From positions 1 to 6,026 of the forward strand of contig JAJZQK010000244.1 in assembly GCA_021847625.1 (NCBI GenBank): DNA of 6,026 nucleotides, in the 5' to 3' direction. How positions within the stretch are numbered: position 1 is the stretch's first letter; each line of letters starts with the position of its first letter. The notes beneath the pieces were generated by a model. The model saw nothing but the letters and a program-made list of their open reading frames with translations. It was not told where the DNA came from and made no database searches. This stretch comes from Chloroflexota bacterium. Lineage in GTDB: Bacteria > Chloroflexota > FW602-bin22 > JAMCYS01. Below, in pieces: positions 1 through 4,866 of this stretch. Made by a program: the position numbers and the translations under genes.

Positions 1-319
1 TGGCACTAGCAAGGCGGCGGTGACGCGCATCAGCAAAGGTGCGGCGACGGCGCTCTACCGCCCCCACGGCATCTGCGTCAGCATGCTCCGGCCGGTTGGC
101 ATGCCGACGCCCATGTACGAGGCGGTTGGACGGGGGGATTCTTCCCAGCTCGGCATGAGCCCGGAAGAGGCGGTACGCAAGCGGGCCGCTGAGTTTCTCT
201 TCGGGCGGTTCGAGCAGATCGAGCATCATGCCGAGGTGCTAGCCTGGCTCGCCGTAGCGCCGCCCGACGACGTGAACGGCAAGATAGTTTCCACCTGGCC
301 GTTTGTTTCTGCCGATTAA
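1..319 (+). CDS. Short-chain dehydrogenase/reductase (SDR), C-terminal part, truncated by window start
   Basis: SDR enzymes are NAD(P)-dependent oxidoreductases with a Rossmann fold; the substrate here cannot be named. The frame is open from base 2 and ends at the TAA at 317-319, giving about 105 visible residues. It begins G-T-S-K-A-A-V, which fits the end of the SDR catalytic YxxxK motif: the Lys codon is at 11-13, and base 1 (t) fits the last base of a TAT Tyr codon just outside the window. About 25 residues later comes P-V-G-M-P-T-P-M, matching the usual PG-x-x-x-T loop that closes over the cofactor, although the Gly is shifted by one. The C-terminal D-V-N-G-K-I-V matches the usual 'd-x-T-G-x-x-i' strand. 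The Rossmann N-terminus (TGxxxGxG) lies outside, so cofactor choice and full length cannot be judged. A 604-bp gap separates it from trxB, so no operon link is suggested. Confidence 0.8.
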   Translation, partial: GTSKAAVTRISKGAATALYRPHGICVSMLRPVGMPTPMYEAVGRGDSSQLGMSPEEAVRKRAAEFLFGRFEQIEHHAEVLAWLAVAPPDDVNGKIVSTWPFVSAD

Positions 320-321
320 GT

Positions 322-353
322 AGCCCGGCCGTATCCTTGCTGCGCGGTCGGCT
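322..353 (+). terminator. Possible terminator hairpin after the SDR gene
   Basis: Three bases after the SDR stop, bases 322-331 can pair with 345-353 in a nine-pair stem with one bulged C and one G-T wobble, around a 13-nt loop. The sequence after it is only weakly T-rich and has no clean T run. Its position directly after the stop codon is the main reason to call it a terminator. Confidence 0.35.
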
Positions 354-380
354 GGCTGAATAGTCTATCTGCCGCTCTAC

Positions 381-407
381 CGTCATTCCCGCGCAAGCGG
401 GAATCCA
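381..407 (-). repeat. Dispersed palindromic repeat, inverted copy (dRS3-like hairpin)
   Basis: This 27-bp element has perfect 8-bp arms (ATTCCCGC and GCGGGAAT) around the loop GCAA. On the opposite strand it matches the repeats at 433-640 except for two bases, which are the two partners of one stem pair. The form resembles the ATTCCC-N8-GGGAAT elements called dRS3 in Neisseria and similar intergenic repeats in many GC-rich genomes; that link is from memory. Translations of such repeats give the familiar spurious peptide VIPAQAGIQ. Confidence 0.8.
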
Positions 408-430
408 TCCGGTCCCCTGCCGTACCGGGG

Positions 431-640
431 ACTGGATCCCCGCTTGCGCGGGGATGACGCGGTGAGCGCCCTTGCGCCGAGCGTAGTCCTCACTGGATCC
501 CCGCTTGCGCGGGGATGACGCGGTGAGCGCCCTTGCGCCGAGCGTAGTCCTCACTGGATCCCCGCTTGCGCGGGGATGACGCAGCACTGCCAGGAGGAGA
601 ACGCCAAATGCCACTGGATCCCCGCTTGCGCGGGGATGAC
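431..640 (+). repeat. Four direct copies of the palindromic repeat, three within a 61-bp tandem array
   Basis: Four identical 26-bp cores lie at 433-458, 494-519, 555-580 and 615-640, starting 61, 61 and 60 bases apart. Each forms a perfect 8-bp stem (ATCCCCGC/GCGGGGAT) with loop TTGC. The unit 431-491 is repeated without change at 492-552, including the 31 bp between cores, and a third partial unit starts at 553. The stretch before the fourth core (583-612) is unrelated. The identical interval points to recent tandem duplication by slippage or unequal recombination. The region is non-coding; open frames across it on either strand are repeat translations. Copies could act as transcript-stabilising or transcript-ending hairpins, or as insertion targets, but the sequence alone does not show which. 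Confidence 0.85.
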
Positions 641-674
641 AGGAGTGCTAACAGAGCCTGCCTGACCACTCCTG
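640..674. repeat. 8-bp inverted repeat at the edge of the repeat cluster
   Basis: CAGGAGTG at 640-647 is the exact reverse complement of CACTCCTG at 667-674, with a 19-nt interval. It starts on the last base of the fourth palindromic repeat core. It may be a weak hairpin or chance. I see no gene or RNA between here and the trxB promoter. Confidence 0.35.
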
Positions 675-852
675 GTAGCGGTCCCCCCGGGAGCAACCGT
701 TATGCCGGACTATCTAGCCGGAGACGCCAGGCACCGATTGTGCATTACATAGTGCGGGCAGTCGCGCGAGGGTAAGACTTCCCTTCGCCATTGCTTGGGG
801 TGAGGCGCTCACAGCGGCCAAGGGCGTGGCAGCAAAGCCGATTTGCGGGACA

Positions 853-861
853 TGCTAGAAT
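853..861 (+). promoter_or_regulatory. Probable extended -10 promoter for trxB
   Basis: TGC-TAGAAT is a good extended -10 element (TGn plus a TATAAT-like hexamer at 856-861). No good -35 hexamer lies 16-18 bp upstream, which extended -10 promoters tolerate. Transcription would start near 868, giving a leader of about 55 nt to the ATG at 924. Within that leader, GTAGC (872-876) can pair with GCTAC (890-894) as a short hairpin. Confidence 0.5.
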
Positions 862-923
862 TGGGTGAGAGGTAGCCGCGTGGCGCCGAGCTACAGGTCG
901 TTTGTGGGAGGGAACGGAACGGT

Positions 924-1925
924 ATGTTGAACTTTAGACTGGGTGACCGGGGCCGACCGGATGTGTTCGGACAAGAGTACGACCTGATCATAGTCGGCGG
1001 CGGTCCCGGCGGTTTGTCAGCTGCTCTGTATGCCGCCCGTTCGGGATTGAAGACCATTATGGTCGACAAGGGGATACCCGGCGGACAGATGGCGACGACG
1101 GAGCGAATCGAGAACTGTCCCGGCTGCATCGAGGGTTCCGGGGCGGAGATTGGGGAGTGGATGCGTCGCCAGGCCACCGGGTTCGGCGCGAATTGGCTGA
1201 ACGCCTCCGTCGAGGCGGTTCGCCTGCTAGGCGACCGCAAGACCGTGGTCATCGACCAAGGCGAGCTGAACAGTCGGGCCCTGATAATCGCTACCGGGTC
1301 GCGCCCTCGCCATCTCGGAGTGCCTGGCGAGGAGAGGTTCTGGGGACGGGGAGTGTCGGTCTGTGCCACGTGCGATGGTCCCTTCACGCAGGGGCAGACG
1401 GTCGCCGTCGTGGGCGGGGGAGACTCCGCGCTCAAGGAGGGCGACTACCTGACGCGCTTCGCCGAGAAGGTGATCATCCTTCATCGGCGCGACGAGTTGC
1501 GGGCCGACCGGGCGAACCAGCGCCGCGCCCTGGCGAACCCGAAGATGGAGATTCGCTACAACGTGGTCGTCGAGCGCATCGTCGGCGACGAGGAAGTGCG
1601 GGGGGTGGAGATAGGCGATGTGACCACCGGGGAGGTCAGCGAACTGCCGGTGAACAAGGTATTCGTCTACATCGGCATGATACCGAACACCGACCTCTTC
1701 CGCGGCCAGGTGGAGCTGGACGAGTGGGGGTTCATCCGCACCGACAACGTCATGGCCACGTCGGTGCCCGGGGTCTATGCCGTGGGCGACGTGCGGGCGG
1801 GAGCGGTGCGCCAGATAGTGACGGCGGCGGCCGACGGGGCCGTGGCCGCGATGAGTGTCGACGAGTACCTGAGCGAGCATCTGGACGAGGAGGCCTACCC
1901 GAGCGTTTCCGAGCCGCAGTGGTGA
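924..1925 (+). CDS. trxB: Thioredoxin reductase (FAD/NADPH-dependent)
   Basis: A cytoplasmic flavoenzyme that uses NADPH to reduce the disulphide of thioredoxin or a similar small redox protein. The 333-residue product has the full bacterial low-Mr layout: FAD-binding GGGPGG at 25-30, P-G-G-Q-M near 53-57, the redox-active C147-A-T-C150, NADPH-binding GGGDSA at 164-169, the H187-R-R-x-x-x-R193 basic cluster that favours the NADPH phosphate, and the second FAD motif G-V-Y-A-V-G-D ending at D289, followed by R-Q-I-V-T-A-A-x-D-G. The ATG at 924 follows GGGAGGG at 906-912 at a workable spacing; it gives roughly 12 extra N-terminal residues compared with E. coli TrxB. Odd point: K171 replaces the first Glu of the usual 'AxEE' after GGGDSA. 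No thioredoxin gene is in view. The gene is followed by a possible terminator, and rrf2 downstream has its own promoter, so trxB is probably monocistronic. A specialised TrxR-like enzyme serving another partner cannot be excluded. Confidence 0.94.
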   Translation: MLNFRLGDRGRPDVFGQEYDLIIVGGGPGGLSAALYAARSGLKTIMVDKGIPGGQMATTERIENCPGCIEGSGAEIGEWMRRQATGFGANWLNASVEAVRLLGDRKTVVIDQGELNSRALIIATGSRPRHLGVPGEERFWGRGVSVCATCDGPFTQGQTVAVVGGGDSALKEGDYLTRFAEKVIILHRRDELRADRANQRRALANPKMEIRYNVVVERIVGDEEVRGVEIGDVTTGEVSELPVNKVFVYIGMIPNTDLFRGQVELDEWGFIRTDNVMATSVPGVYAVGDVRAGAVRQIVTAAADGAVAAMSVDEYLSEHLDEEAYPSVSEPQW

Positions 1926-1995
1926 ACGTGTTGTGATAGGCCGAGACGCTTGGCCTCGCCCCGCGTGAGCTGCGCGTGGTCCAAGGCCGGTGCCG

Positions 1996-2043
1996 CCGAG
2001 GTGACGGGGCCTGCACGTGATCGCGCGGGCCCTCGGTTATTCT
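1996..2043 (+). terminator. Possible trxB terminator
   Basis: CCGAGG at 1996-2001 is the exact reverse complement of CCTCGG at 2031-2036. GGCC sequences inside can extend the stem across an asymmetric bulge. A T-rich tail (TTATTCT) follows at 2037-2043. It lies about 70 bp after the trxB stop and before the rrf2 promoter, which suits a terminator, though the loop is large. A smaller AGGCC/GGCCT inverted repeat also lies at 1938-1956. Confidence 0.4.
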
Positions 2044-2076
2044 CAGATGAATACTGTTGAACATACCGCAGGGGGC

Positions 2077-2104
2077 TTGACCGGCAGTCCATTTATGCTA
2101 AAAT
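2077..2104 (+). promoter_or_regulatory. Sigma70-type promoter of the rrf2 regulator gene
   Basis: TTGACC (2077-2082), a 16-bp spacer and TAAAAT (2099-2104), with the extended -10 dinucleotide TG at 2096-2097, make a strong housekeeping promoter. Transcription would start near 2111, leaving a leader of about 26 nt before the GTG at 2137. A palindrome (2101-2122) overlaps the -10 and the start point, so binding there would block RNA polymerase. Confidence 0.75.
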
Positions 2105-2122
2105 GGTACTTGAATACCTTTT
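2101..2122. promoter_or_regulatory. Candidate operator: imperfect palindrome over the rrf2 promoter
   Basis: The 22-bp element is symmetric about 2111/2112: AAA-n-GGTA (2101-2108) mirrors TACC-n-TTT (2115-2122), with 14 of 22 positions paired and a 6-bp centre. It overlaps the promoter -10 and the predicted start site. Many Rrf2 regulators repress their own genes from such sites, so autoregulation is likely. The sequence is not an obvious match to the IscR or NsrR consensus as I remember them. A site with the same GGT-N8-ACC skeleton precedes hcp. Confidence 0.5.
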
Positions 2123-2136
2123 AGATCGGTGATGCA

Positions 2137-2571
2137 GTGACCAACATCCTGAGGATTTCCGAGGCGGCCTCTCTGGCGCTCCACGCGATGGCCCTCCTCG
2201 CCGGCATCCCCCAGCGGCGGGTGGCGGCAAAAGACCTCGCCGCTTCGCTCCAGGCTTCCGAGGCGCACCTGGCCAAGGTGATGCAACGGCTGGTGCGGGA
2301 GGGCTTTGTCTCTTCGGTGCGAGGGCCGAGCGGCGGCTTCGTGCTCAAGCGAAGGGCAGAGGACATTACCCTGCTTGAGATCTGCGAGGCGGTCGACGGC
2401 CCCCTCGTCCTCGACGGCTGCCTCCTCGGCGAGCCCGTTTGCGATGGTAAAGGCTGTCTTCTCGGCGGGTTGGTCACGGCGCTGAACAGGCAAGTGAGGG
2501 AGTATCTCGGCGCGACCAGACTGTCGGAATTGGCAGCCGGCAGGTTCGTGGGGTCGTCGAGCCGCACCTGA
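2137..2571 (+). CDS. Rrf2-family transcriptional regulator with Fe-S cysteine motif
   Basis: Rrf2 proteins (IscR, NsrR, RirA, CymR) are small dimeric winged-helix DNA-binding proteins; several sense NO, redox state or Fe-S supply through a cluster. The 144-residue product is of family length. Residues 1-72 form the winged helix: I-S-E-A-A near 7-11, the recognition-helix region A-S-E-A-H-L-A-K-V-M-Q-R-L at 40-52, and the family signature R62-G-x-x-G-G-F-x-L70 in the wing. A linker with L-L-E-I-C-E-A-V-D-G at 79-88 leads to C95-X6-C102-X4-C107, likely cluster ligands, plus an extra C83. IscR has C-X5-C-X5-C, so the spacing here is related but different. The start is GTG: GGTGA at 2128-2132 precedes it closely, and the ATG at 2132 is out of frame. 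The gene has its own promoter with an overlapping palindrome. hcp starts 125 bp downstream on the same strand, so NO or redox control of hcp is the likely job (inference). Confidence 0.9.
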   Translation: MTNILRISEAASLALHAMALLAGIPQRRVAAKDLAASLQASEAHLAKVMQRLVREGFVSSVRGPSGGFVLKRRAEDITLLEICEAVDGPLVLDGCLLGEPVCDGKGCLLGGLVTALNRQVREYLGATRLSELAAGRFVGSSSRT

Positions 2572-2633
2572 CCGTTTCTTGCTTCTGGTGGGGAGCCTCT
2601 TTCGCACAAGGGGCGCCATTCCTACCCTGGTTG

Positions 2634-2651
2634 GTGGTCTACTTGGACCAC
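2634..2651. promoter_or_regulatory. Inverted repeat upstream of hcp, candidate second operator
   Basis: GTGGTC (2634-2639) and GACCAC (2646-2651) are perfect 6-bp inverted arms with a 6-bp spacer, 46 bp before the hcp start. It shares TGGT-N8-ACC, with the same centre-to-arm distance, with the palindrome on the rrf2 promoter. I could not find a convincing -35/-10 pair between 2572 and 2696, so hcp may instead be transcribed from the rrf2 promoter, with this repeat acting as an RNA hairpin. Either reading remains open. Confidence 0.4.
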
Positions 2652-2681
2652 GGGCAGTTCTTCTACGGACGACGAATTAGC

Positions 2682-2688
2682 AGGAGGA
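2682..2688 (+). promoter_or_regulatory. Strong Shine-Dalgarno that sets the hcp start
   Basis: AGGAGGA at 2682-2688 is a near-perfect Shine-Dalgarno. It lies 8 nt before the TTG at 2697, which is optimal, but 17 nt before the ATG at 2706. This favours TTG as the true start. Confidence 0.75.
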
Positions 2689-2696
2689 TACGAGTC

Positions 2697-4349
2697 TTGA
2701 GCAGCATGTTCTGCTTTCAGTGCGAACAGACAAGCAAAGGGAGCGGTTGCACCGCTATCGGGGTCTGCGGCAAGGACCCGGAGACGGCGGCATTGCAGGA
2801 CCTCTTGTTGCACGCGACGAAGGGCCTGGCGATGTACGCCCATCGGGCGCGCACGCTGGGCGAGAAGGACCACGAGATCGATGCCTTCGTGTTGGAGGCG
2901 CTGTTTACCACCGTCACGAACGTCAATTTCGACCCCGAGCGCTTGCAGGGTCTGCTGCTGAAGGCCGCTAGCCTCCGCGACAAGGCACGCAGCATGTACT
3001 CCAACGCCTGTCTGAAGGCGGACCTGACCGCCGACCGTCTGGGCGGGCCGGCGACCTGGACGCCGGCGAGCGACCTCGCGGGCCTCGTCAAGCAGGGCCA
3101 AGCCGTATCGATAGAGGGGCGCCGGGAGATCTTGGGCGAGGACGTCGTGGGCCTGCAGGAGCTGCTTACCTACGGTCTGAAGGGCATGGCTGCCTACGCC
3201 CACCACGCGCGCATCCTCGGCCACGAGGACGACGACGTCTACGTCTTCTTCCATCAGGCGCTGGATTACCTGACCGTCAAGTCGCCCGACGCGGAGAAGC
3301 TGCTAGGCCTGTGCCTCCGCTGCGGCAAGGTCAATCTCAAGGTCATGGGGATGCTGGATGCCGCCAACACCGGCGTCTACGGCGACCCGGTTCCGACGCC
3401 GGTGAGGGTGGAGCCCGTGAAGGGGAAGGCTATCGTCGTCTCCGGCCACGACCTGAAGGACCTGGAGGAGCTGCTAAAGCAGACCGAGGGCAAGGGGATC
3501 AACGTGTACACGCACGGCGAGATGCTCCCCGCCCACGGGTATCCGGAGCTCAAGAAATACAAGCACCTTGTCGGCAACTACGGCGGGGCCTGGCAGGATC
3601 AGCGGCAGGAGTTCGACGCCTTTCCCGGCGCCATCCTGATGACGACAAACTGCATCCAGAAGCCAAAGGACGGCTACAAGGGGCGGATATTCACGAGCGG
3701 TCTGGTCGCTTGGCCGGGTGTGACGCATATCCCCGACTACGACTTCAGCCCGGTCATCGAGGCGGCGCTGGCGGCGGAAGGGTTCGCCGAGAATGGCGGC
3801 GATAAGACGATAATGGTCGGTTTCGGACACACGGCCGTGCTAGGCGTGGCGGGCAAGGTGATCGACGCCGTTAAGCGAGGGGCGATCAAGCACTTCTTCC
3901 TAATCGGCGGCTGCGACGGGGCAAAGTCGGGACGCAGCTACTATACTGAGCTGGCCCAGCAGGTGCCGCAGGACTCCATCATCCTGACGCTGGCCTGTGG
4001 CAAGTACCGATTCAATAAGCTCGAGTTCGGGGACATCGAGGGTATCCCGCGCCTGCTCGACATCGGCCAATGCAATGACTCCTACTCGGCAATTCAGATT
4101 GCCCAGGCCTTGGCGGATGCCTTCGGCGTCGGCGTCAACGACCTGCCGCTGTCCCTGGTGCTGTCGTGGTACGAGCAGAAGGCGGTCGTGATCCTCCTGA
4201 GCCTCCTGCACCTGGGAATCAAGAACATGCGGCTGGGGCCGACCCTGCCCGCTTTCGTCACCCCGGCGATGCTGAACATCCTCGTCGAGAAGTTCAACAT
4301 CATGCCCATCTCGACCCCCGAGAAGGACCTGGCCGCGATACTAGGGTAG
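2697..4349 (+). CDS. hcp: Hybrid cluster protein (hydroxylamine reductase / NO-handling), class I
   Basis: Hcp carries an unusual 4Fe-2S-2O hybrid cluster plus a conventional Fe-S cluster. Members reduce hydroxylamine in vitro (to ammonia) and in cells act on nitric oxide and protein S-nitrosylation; they are induced under nitrosative stress without oxygen. From the TTG start the product is 550 residues, the normal length. The N-terminus has C6-X2-C9-X8-C18-X5-C24, the compact pattern of class I enzymes from anaerobes, thought to hold a cubane 4Fe-4S; the E. coli type has wider spacing. All hybrid-cluster ligands known from the Desulfovibrio structure are present at matching intervals: H251, E275 (in HGEML), C319 (TTNC), C406 (GGCDGAKSGR, the persulphide-bearing Cys), C434 (LACGKYRFNK), C459 (GQCNDSYS) and E493 (WYEQKA), with K495 close by. 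There are no membrane segments or signal peptide, so it is cytoplasmic. rrf2 lies 125 bp upstream and a hairpin follows the stop. No Hcr-type reductase adjoins it, so the electron donor is unknown. The sequence looks intact and functional. Confidence 0.97.
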   Translation: MSSMFCFQCEQTSKGSGCTAIGVCGKDPETAALQDLLLHATKGLAMYAHRARTLGEKDHEIDAFVLEALFTTVTNVNFDPERLQGLLLKAASLRDKARSMYSNACLKADLTADRLGGPATWTPASDLAGLVKQGQAVSIEGRREILGEDVVGLQELLTYGLKGMAAYAHHARILGHEDDDVYVFFHQALDYLTVKSPDAEKLLGLCLRCGKVNLKVMGMLDAANTGVYGDPVPTPVRVEPVKGKAIVVSGHDLKDLEELLKQTEGKGINVYTHGEMLPAHGYPELKKYKHLVGNYGGAWQDQRQEFDAFPGAILMTTNCIQKPKDGYKGRIFTSGLVAWPGVTHIPDYDFSPVIEAALAAEGFAENGGDKTIMVGFGHTAVLGVAGKVIDAVKRGAIKHFFLIGGCDGAKSGRSYYTELAQQVPQDSIILTLACGKYRFNKLEFGDIEGIPRLLDIGQCNDSYSAIQIAQALADAFGVGVNDLPLSLVLSWYEQKAVVILLSLLHLGIKNMRLGPTLPAFVTPAMLNILVEKFNIMPISTPEKDLAAILG

Positions 4350-4368
4350 GCAAGTATACTGGAGCAAG

Positions 4369-4409
4369 CAGGAAAGGGAGGCACGGTCCGTCCGTGCCTC
4401 CCTTTCCTG
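4369..4409 (+). terminator. Probable transcription terminator after hcp: perfect 18-bp stem
   Basis: Bases 4369-4386 are the exact reverse complement of 4392-4409, with a 5-nt loop (TCCGT). The stem begins 20 bp after the hcp stop, where a terminator is expected. There is no T run after it (TAACCAAG), so it is not a textbook intrinsic terminator. The perfect stem could also stabilise the 3' end of the message, or belong to a repeat family. Confidence 0.7.
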
Positions 4410-4434
4410 TAACCAAGCCTCCCCCGGACAAAAC

Positions 4435-4488
4435 GAGGCGAGGCCCCGCGCGGCCGGCGTTCCGGCCAAGGACGAAAGGTCTCGCCTC
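4435..4488. repeat. Two-tier hairpin, possible dispersed intergenic repeat
   Basis: The outer arms 4435-4445 (GAGGCGAGGCC) and 4478-4488 (GGTCTCGCCTC) pair over 11 bp with one G-T wobble. Inside them GGCCGG (4452-4457) and CCGGCC (4462-4467) form a second perfect stem with loop CGTT. An ordered double hairpin followed by CTCTACAAC resembles the ends of REP-like intergenic repeats with a GTAG-type border. With only one copy in view, family membership is unproven. It may back up the terminator just upstream. Confidence 0.5.
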
Positions 4489-4725
4489 TACAACGGCGGC
4501 GCGTCCGGCGGGCGGATACTCGTCAACCCGGGGAACGCGACAACCGGAATCGATGACATGGCAGGCCCCTGCTATGCGGCTTTTCGGTGCCAGGGCGCGG
4601 GACGTGCTTGCCAAAGCAAACAAGAGCAAGATATGTACCACCGATTCCCCGATTGTATGAAAAGCAGCACACAGGTAACGCGGGCGATGACCGAGGTCGC
4701 GGGCGGTGCACGACGCTTCCCTCGG
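4489..4725. other. Non-coding stretch with no recognised gene
   Basis: I see no supportable gene, tRNA or other structured RNA here. Open frames on both strands are short, of low-complexity composition and without ribosome binding sites. The one notable element is a 20-bp near-perfect palindrome at 4557-4576 (CATGGCAGG, CC, CCTGCTATG; one G-T pair in the stem), which might be a protein-binding site. Confidence 0.5.
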
Positions 4726-4776
4726 CCGGGCTGCGTCCCTGCGGCAGCCGGCTCGCCGGTAGAGCCGATTGGCTGC
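4726..4776. promoter_or_regulatory. Alternative hairpins just upstream of the malQ promoter
   Basis: GCAGCC at 4744-4749 can pair with GGCTGC on either side: upstream at 4729-4734 (extended by CC/GG with a bulged G), or downstream at 4771-4776. The downstream structure is extended by GGCTC (4750-4754) with GAGCC (4762-4766), giving 11 pairs with a 4-nt bulge. The two folds exclude each other. The element ends 8 bp before the predicted -35, so it would be transcribed only from a promoter further upstream. It might instead act as a DNA site. Confidence 0.35.
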
Positions 4777-4784
4777 TAGTATGC

Positions 4785-4813
4785 TTGAGCGATTGGCGAT
4801 CGGGCGGTAAAAT
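4785..4813 (+). promoter_or_regulatory. Sigma70-type promoter of malQ
   Basis: TTGAGC (4785-4790), a 17-bp spacer and TAAAAT (4808-4813) closely fit the housekeeping consensus. Transcription would begin near 4820, giving a leader of about 47 nt. The leader opens at once with a hairpin: CGGGGAATC (4821-4829) pairs with GATT (4836-4839) and CCCCG (4841-4845) around one bulged G. Confidence 0.7.
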
Positions 4814-4866
4814 GGACCAACGGGGAATCTTGCGGGATTGCCCCGATTCTCTCTTGGTTGGGCTGA

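Noticed and set aside
431..640. A type I-E CRISPR array
   Set aside because: Two of three intervals are identical, an inverted diverged copy lies adjacent, no cas gene is in the window, and the repeat looks like a common dispersed intergenic palindrome.
78..775. Open frames on both strands across the repeat cluster
   Set aside because: They are built from repeat translations (such as VIPAQAGIQ), overlap the SDR gene or the gap, and have no family resemblance or ribosome binding site.
1157..1936. Long open frame in another phase inside trxB, and antisense frames over trxB, rrf2 and hcp
   Set aside because: High GC keeps alternative frames open. Their products are Arg/Gly/Pro-rich and unlike known proteins, while the overlapped frames carry complete family motifs.
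2132..2134. ATG at 2132 as the rrf2 start
   Set aside because: It is out of frame with the Rrf2 coding sequence; the GTG at 2137 is in frame.
2631..2696. N-terminal extension of Hcp from TTG 2631
   Set aside because: No ribosome binding site precedes it, the extension is not a family feature, and the strong AGGAGGA at 2682-2688 points to TTG 2697.
4558..4779. Small protein genes in the hcp-malQ gap
   Set aside because: The frames lack ribosome binding sites, overlap hairpins and show no recognisable sequence features.
4350..4866. A tRNA or known riboswitch before malQ
   Set aside because: No T-loop (GGTTCGA-type) or cloverleaf pattern and no riboswitch core that I recognise; only simple hairpins are visible.
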